Assembly: GCA_002067405.1 (NCBI GenBank)
Contig: MVRP01000141.1
Span: 1-10,779 of the forward strand
Source: Syntrophorhabdaceae bacterium PtaU1.Bin034
Lineage (GTDB): Bacteria > Desulfobacterota_G > Syntrophorhabdia > Syntrophorhabdales > WCHB1-27
Reading direction: 5' to 3'
DNA length: 10,779 nucleotides
Position numbers and translations under genes: made by a program. The notes below the pieces were generated by a model, which saw only the letters and a program-made list of their open reading frames with translations, was not told where the DNA came from and ran no database searches. Shown here one piece after another: positions 5,638 to 10,779 of this stretch (positions within the stretch are counted from its first letter, which is position 1; each line of letters starts with the position of its first letter).

Positions 5638-6261
5638 ATGGGCCTTGAAAAGAGGGTTAATTTCGATCATTCCCTGGAAACGGTGTTTGAAGCGGCGGGG
5701 TACTCGGAGCAGATAGTCAAGCAAGAACTGGAGCCGAGAGCGGGCCTTCTCGCAAACCAGATCGTGAGCCTGGCCGGCGTTTGTCCGACGATGGCAATCG
5801 AGATACTGATGGATTCCCCCATTCTAAGGGATACTGCTCTGGACAGCAGAGACAGGGCCATGATCATCCTGCTCGCCGGGCCGGTGATTGCTTCGGCCCT
5901 GGCGGAACAGGCAATGGACGACCCGGCAAAGCTTCAAAAGGTCTGTGACAGCAACCACGGCTTCGATCACAACAGCGGCGCAGCACAATACCAAGTGCTG
6001 CGGATAAGCAAGACAGAATGGGATAGTCTTATGCAATATGCACGCAATACCGTAATGGAAATGCCAAGACCGAAGCAGATTTCCAGACTTGTCGAGAATG
6101 TTGAAAAATTCCTCGACAACAAAGAGTTCAATTCTCTTCAAAAGGCGGTTGTGGAGGCCGCTGTCGTGAAGAATTCGGCAGTGGAGGCAGCAAGAAAGAT
6201 GACGCCTCTATCTGCGGTAATAGGCGCCCTCGCCGACGTCGAGCGAGAGGGAGCCGGGTAA
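5638..6261 (+). CDS. Unrecognised 207-residue, mostly helical protein
   Basis: I do not recognise a family. The gene is convincing: ATG 5638 with SD CAAGGAGG at good spacing, its own promoter, and codon use like its neighbours. The protein seems mainly alpha-helical. A hydrophobic segment (about 74-91, AMIILLAGPVIASALAEQ) could be a buried helix or a single membrane segment; there is no N-terminal signal peptide. Polar features are GVCPTM (C49) and KVCDSNHGFDHNSG (C103, H107, H111), a possible metal or cofactor site. The C-terminal third (about 145-200) is charged and helical (QISRLVENVEKFLD, KAVVEAAVVKNSAVEAARKM). It converges on the universal stress protein gene with 31 bp between stops. 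A link to the upstream metal genes is only positional. Confidence 0.75.
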   Translation: MGLEKRVNFDHSLETVFEAAGYSEQIVKQELEPRAGLLANQIVSLAGVCPTMAIEILMDSPILRDTALDSRDRAMIILLAGPVIASALAEQAMDDPAKLQKVCDSNHGFDHNSGAAQYQVLRISKTEWDSLMQYARNTVMEMPRPKQISRLVENVEKFLDNKEFNSLQKAVVEAAVVKNSAVEAARKMTPLSAVIGALADVEREGAG

Positions 6262-6292
6262 AGGGTTAGGCTTGCTTGGGCTTGCGGCAATC

Positions 6293-6748
6293 CTACGGCA
6301 AGGTGAAGCGCTTTGCAGGGCGTATCGTGAGTACCGGACACGGGGATTTTCGTACTACCTTCTCCGCCACGCTGCCTATCAGGATATGCTCAAGTCCTCC
6401 TCTCCCGTGAGTCCCCATGATGACCAGGTCTATTCCCTCTGATCTCACATAGTCTATGATCTCTACGAAGGCTACGCCCGTCCGGATGATGTTCGTGGTC
6501 TTGATCCCGGTTATCTTCCGGCCCACCTCTTCGAGATCCTTGGTCACTTCTCCTTCTATGCCCTTCTGCACGGTGACGATGTTTTCTGCGGCCATAAAAG
6601 ACTCGTAGGGCGTGAAATAGTCCATATTCGGGATTACGTGGATCAGGTATATGGAAGAGCCGAACCTCTGAGCAATTTCAGTGGCGTATTTTATAATGTC
6701 GTCCGTATATTCGGAGAAATCGATAGGTACAAGAATTTTATTGAACAT
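6293..6748 (-). CDS. Universal stress protein (UspA family)
   Basis: A 151-residue single-domain universal stress protein. It begins MFNKILVPIDFSEYT with the conserved aspartate D10, and carries the ATP-binding signature G-2x-G-9x-G(S) as GTHGRGG...IGS (G112, G115, G125, S126), followed by VVRKSPCPVLTIRP. This predicts an ATP-binding dimer of the UspFG/MJ0577 kind, acting in the cytoplasm in stress or metabolic adaptation. ATG 6748 is chosen over the in-frame 6784 because AGGAGG lies immediately upstream and the family start is MFNKILVP. Upstream on the minus strand the promoter is unclear: TATATT (6884-6879) is a fair -10, but TTGACT (6911-6906) is 21 nt away, too far for a standard pair. 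Confidence 0.93.
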   Translation of the reverse strand: MFNKILVPIDFSEYTDDIIKYATEIAQRFGSSIYLIHVIPNMDYFTPYESFMAAENIVTVQKGIEGEVTKDLEEVGRKITGIKTTNIIRTGVAFVEIIDYVRSEGIDLVIMGTHGRGGLEHILIGSVAEKVVRKSPCPVLTIRPAKRFTLP

Positions 6749-6951
6749 TTCCGCCTCCTGGTCATTTATCGGTCGTCGCTGCATCAGCGAGCCGGCACCC
6801 GGTTCCGCTTTTTCCCATCAGTAAAACCGACAACCCTCCCTCTTACAGATAAGGAAAGGGTTTTCATGCTGGCTCTTTAATATACTCGGCCCTTTGCATG
6901 GTTTTAGTCAACTGTTTTTTGACGTGGTCTTCAGAAGAACTCTCGGAACAG

Positions 6952-6971
6952 GGGAGCATATTCATGCTCCC
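6952..6971. repeat. Perfect 8-bp inverted repeat, 4-nt loop
   Basis: GGGAGCAT and ATGCTCCC flank ATTC. It would form a stable hairpin in either transcript and may mark the boundary between the usp leader and the 3' flank of the upstream minus-strand gene. Confidence 0.6.
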
Positions 6972-7051
6972 GGCTTGGCCGGTACTCGTGACGTGCCCAA
7001 AGCGAACCAGGGACTCTCAAAGGCATGAGCCGCATGAGCCCGCCCTTTGCA

Positions 7052-7092
7052 ACGCAGTACCGGGCAGGACGGTTCCTCGCCCCGTACTGCGT
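7052..7092. repeat. Large imperfect hairpin after the repeat-module gene
   Basis: ACGCAGTAC (7052-7060) pairs with GTACTGCGT (7084-7092). Inside, GGG/CCC and AGGA/TCCT extend the stem to a CGGT tetraloop, with small internal mismatches. It lies 42 nt past the stop of the minus-strand gene ending at 7134. It may stabilise that mRNA or contribute to termination; no T-run follows on the minus strand. Confidence 0.55.
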
Positions 7093-7133
7093 GTCACATC
7101 GCGTCAGTCGTTGTCGTTCCGCAGGGGGCAGTT

Positions 7134-7721
7134 CTATGCTTTCTCTACCGACACGGCAACCGCTTCCGTATAACGGATTACCACCTGGTCGCCTACGCTC
7201 ACGTTTTCCAGGTTTCCGGGATCCCGAACCGCTACATCGACGGTTTTTCCTTCAGGCCCCTTAAGTGTCACTGATTTCTTGTCCGGAGCAATCGCCTGGA
7301 CAGTGGCAGTAACAGTTATTTCGCGAGCAGCTGCACCTGCAGGTCTTTCCCCGGGTCTGGCTCTTGTCATTGTCTCGGTGCTCGTAACGCCGCCTGCCTG
7401 TCCGGGCTTTTGCACCTGAACGGCTACAGATTGATAATACTTTGCTTCCACACGGTCTCCCACCTTCACCTGGGGTAGGTTTCTCACTTCTTCCCCAACC
7501 TTCACATCAAAAACCTTCCCGTCGGGGCTCTTCAGGGTCACAACCCGATTGGCTTTGTCGATAGCCTGGACCGTGGCGGTGGTGGTGACAAGCTGCTCCT
7601 CCACAATTCCGGGCTTTTCGCCCATTGTGCCTCTCTGAGGTGCCTGTGCCGGCGCAAGTGTTGCTACGCCGATCAGGAAAACGGTTATTACTGCAAGCAT
7701 TATAAATCCTTTGATACTCAT
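7134..7721 (-). CDS. Secreted protein with two tandem copies of a roughly 60-residue module
   Basis: A 195-residue exported protein. Residues 1-27 form a signal peptide (MSIKGFIMLAVITVFLIGVATL, cleavage expected after APAQA). The mature part contains two related modules. Module 1 (about 48-105) starts TATVQAIDKANRVVTLK and runs through VKVGDRVEAKYYQSVAVQVQK. Module 2 (about 138-194) starts TATVQAIAPDKKSVTLK and runs through VSVGDQVVIRYTEAVAVSVEK. A Pro/Gly/Arg-rich linker (106-135) separates them. Each module looks like a small beta-barrel of the kind seen in periplasmic DUF5666-like or OB-fold proteins. Start 7721 has a strong AAGGAGG SD; the in-frame ATG at 7736 overlaps that SD and is rejected. 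Function unknown; a periplasmic binding or structural role is inferred. Confidence 0.75.
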   Translation of the reverse strand: MSIKGFIMLAVITVFLIGVATLAPAQAPQRGTMGEKPGIVEEQLVTTTATVQAIDKANRVVTLKSPDGKVFDVKVGEEVRNLPQVKVGDRVEAKYYQSVAVQVQKPGQAGGVTSTETMTRARPGERPAGAAAREITVTATVQAIAPDKKSVTLKGPEGKTVDVAVRDPGNLENVSVGDQVVIRYTEAVAVSVEKA

Positions 7722-7866
7722 GCCGACCTCCTTCATGCAATACGGTTTTTTGGTATCTTCTCGTGTAACAGGCTCGGATTCACCGGAAAGATCGAAAGTA
7801 CAGGGAAAATGCAGCTGGTGCTACGGACTGTTCTGCAAGAGCGTTTTATCTGCCGATAATGGCAAG

Positions 7867-7909
7867 GCTGAATGCCAGAGACATTGCAGCAATGTCTCTG
7901 GCATTCAGC
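7867..7909. repeat. Perfect 43-bp palindrome (21-bp arms, 1-nt centre)
   Basis: The arm GCTGAATGCCAGAGACATTG plus a C (7867-7887) is mirrored exactly by 7889-7909 around A7888. As RNA it would fold into a hairpin of about 19 bp with a 5-nt loop; as DNA it could extrude a cruciform. It starts 28 nt after the stop of the minus-strand gene ending at 7938, so it may be that gene's 3'-end structure. No T-run follows on either strand. Confidence 0.9.
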
Positions 7910-7937
7910 GCTGTCCGTTTTGCGGATCTACTCCGGC

Positions 7938-8222
7938 CTATTGCCTGGGCGCTTGTCTGGCCTTGTACGCCTGATCGAGTTCCTTCTGGCTGTACGGCAC
8001 GTTGTACCTCTTTAACTCCTCCGGGCTCATATTGACCACACGTTTCTGCCATTCAGCCGACCAGTTTGCTTTTTCATCGACCGGCACCTGGTCCTTCATC
8101 TGGTAGAGCTGTTCAGTGCTCATTTTCGAAAAGTCTTGAGCGGCCTGTACGGGTCCAATGGCCACAAGGCTTAGAAGGACCATCGAAATGATACAAAAAC
8201 AAGCCAAGTGATAAGTTTTCAT
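7938..8222 (-). CDS. Small secreted helical protein
   Basis: A 94-residue exported protein. Residues 1-28 are a signal peptide with a hydrophobic core (LACFCIISMVLLSLVAI) and cleavage expected near VQA-AQD. The mature 66 residues are charged and helical: FSKMSTEQLYQMKDQVP, WSAEWQKRVVNMSPEELKRYNVP and SQKELDQAYKARQ. The two 'MSxEEL' helix starts (residues 34 and 65) give a loosely repeated pattern. It faintly resembles small periplasmic DUF1104-like proteins; I would not assign a function. The SD AGAAGGAGG precedes ATG 8222 at good spacing. It is separated by 216 bp and a long palindrome from the next minus-strand secreted-protein gene, so the two may be separate transcripts. Confidence 0.75.
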   Translation of the reverse strand: MKTYHLACFCIISMVLLSLVAIGPVQAAQDFSKMSTEQLYQMKDQVPVDEKANWSAEWQKRVVNMSPEELKRYNVPYSQKELDQAYKARQAPRQ

Positions 8223-8375
8223 GATTCCACCTCCTTCTGCAAATCGGGTTTAACTGAAACGTGTGTACAGCATAAGGAATAGTCAAGGACGGGGTCTTAA
8301 AGTAAGGTTTCTACAGACGGAGAAACGAGGGCCGGGGCGCGAATTCTTTCGATTATAATGCGGTGAAAAAAAATT

Positions 8376-8386
8376 TGCGAGGCGCA
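8376..8386 (-). terminator. Weak intrinsic terminator candidate, minus strand
   Basis: On the minus strand TGCG-CCT-CGCA is followed after AA by a run of eight T (8373-8366). The 4-bp stem is short, so function is doubtful. It lies between the foldable element and the secreted-protein gene starting at 8222, where it could act as an attenuator. Confidence 0.25.
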
Positions 8387-8400
8387 TATCTCTCTTAATA

Positions 8401-8497
8401 ATATGGCGGTTCAGCTAAAGACGGCAACGGACCGTTACGTCTGCTGCCTCCACCATGGACGAATAAGCATGAATGGTGTGACAGACGACTGCCATAT
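8401..8497 (+). ncRNA. Candidate structured RNA element with three-way junction
   Basis: Hand folding gives three helices. P1 pairs 8401-8410 with 8488-8497 (10 bp including one G-U). P2 spans 8412-8446 as CAGC/GCTG, AGACG/CGTCT and AACGG/CCGTT with small bulges. P3 pairs CACCAT (8451-8456) with ATGGTG (8473-8478). The G-U would be a C-A mismatch on the minus strand, slightly favouring plus-strand transcription. I match it to no known riboswitch or ribozyme. It could also be a small palindromic mobile repeat: the P1 arms behave as terminal inverted repeats. Confidence 0.35.
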
Positions 8498-8570
8498 CAA
8501 AAAAGATATTGTGATATCGCTTACTTACAAAACAACACAAAAAAATAATCTAAAAAGATATTAAATTTTC

Positions 8571-8600
8571 TTGACAAGTTAGACGCCTGTTTACTATGCT
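8571..8600 (+). promoter_or_regulatory. Promoter with A/T-rich upstream tract, upstream of the acyl-CoA ligase
   Basis: TTGACA (8571-8576) is consensus; TATGCT (8595-8600, 4 of 6) follows after 18 nt. Bases 8528-8570 are almost all A and T with A-tracts, resembling an UP element. Transcription would start near 8607, leaving about 340 nt of leader before the ligase, and the first operator sits immediately downstream. Confidence 0.55.
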
Positions 8601-8616
8601 TGAGGAAGAATCACTA

Positions 8617-8628
8617 GACCGTACGGTC
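8617..8628. promoter_or_regulatory. TetR-type operator 1
   Basis: Perfect 12-bp palindrome GACCGTACGGTC, in the context TAGACCGNNCGGTCNGTNCA shared with operator 2. It lies 16 bp after the -10 box, a position where binding would block transcription. GACCGNNCGGTC is characteristic of TetR-family sites; the regulator is not in this window. Confidence 0.65.
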
Positions 8629-8847
8629 GGTCCACGAGGTGCAAAGAGGGCCGGCTATAGGCAGCATGGCGGGACAACGGTGACGGCAGCGGCAGAGCAC
8701 AGGCATCGATTCTCAGACATGGGGAAGAAGGGCAAGAAGAGTACTTCTTGACATTCACTGTCCAGGCGCAATCAGCGCTGGAGTGACTACCGCAGAATAG
8801 CATGTTTTGTTTGAGTGAACACAATGATATTGAATGTAGATGTGGTA

Positions 8848-8859
8848 GACCGATCGGTC
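8848..8859. promoter_or_regulatory. TetR-type operator 2
   Basis: Perfect 12-bp palindrome GACCGATCGGTC with the same flanks as operator 1, 88 bp before the ligase start. No good promoter is visible next to it, so it may be an auxiliary site or control a second, weaker promoter. Confidence 0.65.
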
Positions 8860-8947
8860 AGTACAGATGGGGATCTGAGCATCATTACACTCGCTTAACG
8901 GGTGACAACGATGCTGAATAAGGAAAACGGAATGGAGGAGGAAGAAC

Positions 8948-10624
8948 ATGGAGCGTAAATGGCACAAGGTTTGGCCTGTTTGGGCCCCAAAGACAATTGA
9001 GGTGGTGAAACCCGTTTCCGAACACATCCGGGAATGGGCGAAACATACACCGAATCGAACTGCCCTGACCTTTTACGGAACGGACATCACCTACGAGCAG
9101 TTGAACAGCATGATCGACCGGCTTGCGCGGGCTCTGCTGGATCTTGGAGTTTCGAAGGGCGACCGCGTGGCCATCGATATGGAGAACTGTCCACAATTCG
9201 TTATCAGCTACTTTGCGGTGTTGAGAGCGGGCGGAGTGGTGGTGGCGGTCAATCCGATGTTCAAGGCGCCGGAGCTCGAATATGAGTTGAATGACGCAGG
9301 CGCCAAGATACTGATCGTTCTTGATTCCCTTTATCCCGAGGTAGAAAAGGTGAGGGCCGGTACGCAGCTAAAGGAAGTCATTCTCTCTTCTATGAGCGAT
9401 TTTCTTCCCGATGAACCTGTTTTACCGCTACCTGAGGAAACAAAGGAGGAGAAGCGGTCCTTCGTTGATACCATCGATTTTATGGACTTGCTGGAGAAAT
9501 CTGACGGTCCTGTTTGCAATGTAACGGACCTGAAAGCGGAGCTTGCTGTCCTGCAGTATACAGGCGGCACTACGGGCACGCCGAAGGGCGCCATGATCAC
9601 CCATCACGCACTTGCAAGCGCCTTCCTCGGAACAATGTATTGGTGGCACAACAGGGAAGATGACGTCTCCCTGGGGGTGACGCCCTTTTTCCACGTTATG
9701 GGCCAGGTGACGCTTATGGGCGCTCCCCTGGTATCCGGAGGCCAGGTAATCATCCTCTCCCGATTCATCCCGAAGGTCGCTGCGCGGGCTATTGAACGGT
9801 ACAAAGTGACCTTTTGGGTGGCAGCTACCCCGATGGTGATCGGTCTGCTTGGTCTTCCTGACGTGAAAGATTATGATTTCACCTCTTTCCGATGCATCAC
9901 GACAGGCGGTGCTTCCGTTCCTGTTGAGCTCCAGAAAAAACTGGCAGAAGTGGCACCGAGAGCGGTCATTACCGAAGGATACGGACTGTCGGAGACCATA
10001 TGCCAGGGCGGAGCTGTGACGCCTATACACCAGTACAGGCCCGGCTATGTGGGCGTTCCCGGTCCGGGCAGCGACGTGAAGATCGTGGATCGGGAGACCG
10101 GGACAAAAGAGCTCGGGCCAAACGAAGAGGGTGAGATCATTATAAAATCAGCCGCAATGATGATCGGTTACTGGAACAAACCAGAAGAGACCAGGGAGAT
10201 GCTTCGGGACGGTTGGCTCTATACCGGAGACACAGGACTCATGGACGAAGACGGCTACGTCAAATTTCTGGGAAGGACGAGGGAGCTGATCAAGTGCTCG
10301 GGATTCAGTGTTTTTCCCGCTGACGTTGAAGACTTGCTCTTCAAGCATCCGGCCGTGAAAGAAGCAGCGGTGATCGGGGTGACGGACCCGTACAGGGGTG
10401 AAAGCGTGAAAGCGTTTATCGTACCCAAAGATGAGTATCGCGGCAAGATTACGGACAAAGAGCTTCTCGATTGGTGCAGGGATAATATGGCAGCCTACAA
10501 GCGGCCCAAGTTTATTGAATTCAGGAATGAGCTGCCGAAAAGCGCCGCTGGAAAGCTGCTGAGGCGGATTCTTGTTGAAGAAGAGAAGGAGAAGGAGAAG
10601 ACCGGCGCTGCCGTCGCACAGTAG
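8948..10624 (+). CDS. AMP-forming acyl-CoA ligase (long-chain fatty acid/carboxylic acid-CoA ligase type)
   Basis: A 558-residue cytoplasmic or membrane-associated enzyme of the ANL adenylating superfamily. It converts a carboxylic acid, ATP and CoA into acyl-CoA, AMP and PPi through an acyl-adenylate. Key motifs are all present: phosphate-binding loop YTGGTTGTPKG (204-214), TEGYGLSE (342-349), YTGDTG with adenine-ribose-binding D428, the hinge region GRTRELIKCSG, and the C-terminal catalytic lysine K536 in PKSAAGKLLRR. Length is normal for the family. ATG 8948 has SD GGAGGAGG. The gene follows a promoter with two TetR-type operators, as is common for fatty-acid or aromatic-acid degradation genes whose repressors sense acyl-CoAs. 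A probable TRAP transporter follows after 65 bp. Substrate chain length or aromatic preference cannot be read from the sequence. Confidence 0.92.
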   Translation: MERKWHKVWPVWAPKTIEVVKPVSEHIREWAKHTPNRTALTFYGTDITYEQLNSMIDRLARALLDLGVSKGDRVAIDMENCPQFVISYFAVLRAGGVVVAVNPMFKAPELEYELNDAGAKILIVLDSLYPEVEKVRAGTQLKEVILSSMSDFLPDEPVLPLPEETKEEKRSFVDTIDFMDLLEKSDGPVCNVTDLKAELAVLQYTGGTTGTPKGAMITHHALASAFLGTMYWWHNREDDVSLGVTPFFHVMGQVTLMGAPLVSGGQVIILSRFIPKVAARAIERYKVTFWVAATPMVIGLLGLPDVKDYDFTSFRCITTGGASVPVELQKKLAEVAPRAVITEGYGLSETICQGGAVTPIHQYRPGYVGVPGPGSDVKIVDRETGTKELGPNEEGEIIIKSAAMMIGYWNKPEETREMLRDGWLYTGDTGLMDEDGYVKFLGRTRELIKCSGFSVFPADVEDLLFKHPAVKEAAVIGVTDPYRGESVKAFIVPKDEYRGKITDKELLDWCRDNMAAYKRPKFIEFRNELPKSAAGKLLRRILVEEEKEKEKTGAAVAQ

Positions 10625-10689
10625 AGGGCAGGAATGACGTCCAACCCCTGTGCCTGAGGATAATAGCAGGGACGAGAAGGAGGAAACTT

Positions 10690-10779
10690 ATGCAACGATT
10701 TGTCAAACTCTTGTGCAACCTCATGTCCATGATTGCAGGGGTGGTCCTCCTCGTCATGATGGTTGCCACATTCGCCGAT
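10690..10779 (+). CDS. Probable TRAP transporter small permease (DctQ-type), 3'-truncated by the window edge
   Basis: Only the first 30 residues are present: a short basic start (MQRFVKLLCNL), then a hydrophobic helix (IAGVVLLVMMVATFAD). The helix ending in TFAD, equivalent to the TF-D at the end of the first helix of DctQ-type subunits, is typical. SD GAAGGAGGAAA is well spaced. DctQ works with the large permease DctM and a periplasmic binding protein to import carboxylates using the sodium gradient; those genes would lie beyond the edge. Placement directly after an acyl-CoA ligase suggests the imported acid is then activated. The call rests on few residues. Confidence 0.55.
   Translation, partial: MQRFVKLLCNLMSMIAGVVLLVMMVATFAD

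Larger units (their letters stand above)
6749..7133. other. 385-bp non-coding stretch with several inverted repeats
   Basis: No gene is supported: frames open here lack ribosome binding sites and family resemblance. It is the leader of the minus-strand usp gene on the left and the 3' flank of the secreted-protein gene on the right. It contains a hairpin AACCCT/AGGGTT with inner CTTA/TAAG (6832-6862, in the usp leader), a hairpin at 6952-6971, a 9-bp tandem repeat GCATGAGCC (7023-7031, 7032-7040) and a large hairpin at 7052-7092. None is followed by a T-run. Confidence 0.5.
8223..8947. other. 725-bp regulatory-looking intergenic region
   Basis: No gene is supported here; open frames are short, lack SDs and resemble nothing. 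The left end is the leader of the minus-strand secreted protein, the right end the leader of the acyl-CoA ligase. Contents in order: an isolated TATAAT (8354-8359) without a -35; an A8 run next to TGCG/CGCA (8366-8386), a weak minus-strand terminator candidate; a foldable element (8401-8497); a GATAT/ATATC hairpin (8505-8518); an A/T-rich tract and promoter (8528-8600); and two TetR-type operators. Confidence 0.6.

Noticed and set aside
6898..7173. 91-codon frame on the plus strand in the gap after usp
   Set aside because: No SD, no recognisable composition, overlaps the 3' end of a real gene and includes the hairpins.
8401..8497. Integron attC site
   Set aside because: The foldable element lacks the RYYYAAC and GTTRRRY core motifs and no integrase or cassette genes are nearby.
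8594..9196. Several minus-strand frames across the ligase promoter and start
   Set aside because: They overlap the operators and the ligase gene, lack SDs and resemble no protein; in particular no TetR gene is here.

Overview
The window looks like chromosome of an anaerobic, deltaproteobacteria-like bacterium (Desulfobacterota, perhaps a syntrophic aromatic- or fatty-acid degrader). This rests on the gene set: XdhC, a short NifU/IscU-type scaffold, DUF1847, DUF364, DUF134 with a NifX-like protein, FmdB, a TRAP transporter and an acyl-CoA ligase. Base composition is moderate and genes carry strong AGGAGG-type ribosome binding sites. The lineage is an inference; there is no rRNA or marker gene here. 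I see no tRNA, CRISPR array, transposase or phage gene.

Region 1 (1-5431) is mostly a metal and metallocofactor handling locus on the plus strand. It holds the 3' part of an XdhC-type molybdenum-hydroxylase maturation factor, an Fe-S scaffold, a cysteine-rich DUF1847 protein, a DUF364 'heavy-metal chelation' protein, a DUF134 DNA-binding protein translationally coupled to a NifX/NifB-family protein, and an FmdB zinc-ribbon protein with a repetitive Cys-Gly tail. A 12-helix MFS transporter (2123-3361) interrupts this series on the minus strand. It converges on the DUF1847 gene with overlapping 3' ends and diverges from the DUF364 gene. The DUF134-NifX pair has a near-perfect sigma-70 promoter embedded in a 28-bp near-palindrome and seems to be translated from an almost leaderless mRNA.

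Region 2 (5432-8222) holds an unrecognised 207-residue helical protein (plus strand), then three minus-strand genes: a universal stress protein, a secreted protein made of two copies of one roughly 60-residue module, and a small secreted helical protein. The intergenic DNA is rich in inverted repeats, including a perfect 43-bp palindrome at 7867-7909.

Region 3 (8223-8947) is a 725-bp stretch without a convincing gene. It has a 97-nt element that can fold as a three-way junction (8401-8497), an A/T-rich upstream tract with a TTGACA promoter (8571-8600), and two almost identical TetR-type operators 231 bp apart. These precede region 4 (8948 to end): an AMP-forming acyl-CoA ligase followed by the start of what looks like a TRAP transporter small permease. 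Together they suggest import and CoA activation of a carboxylic acid under TetR-family control; the regulator gene is not in the window.
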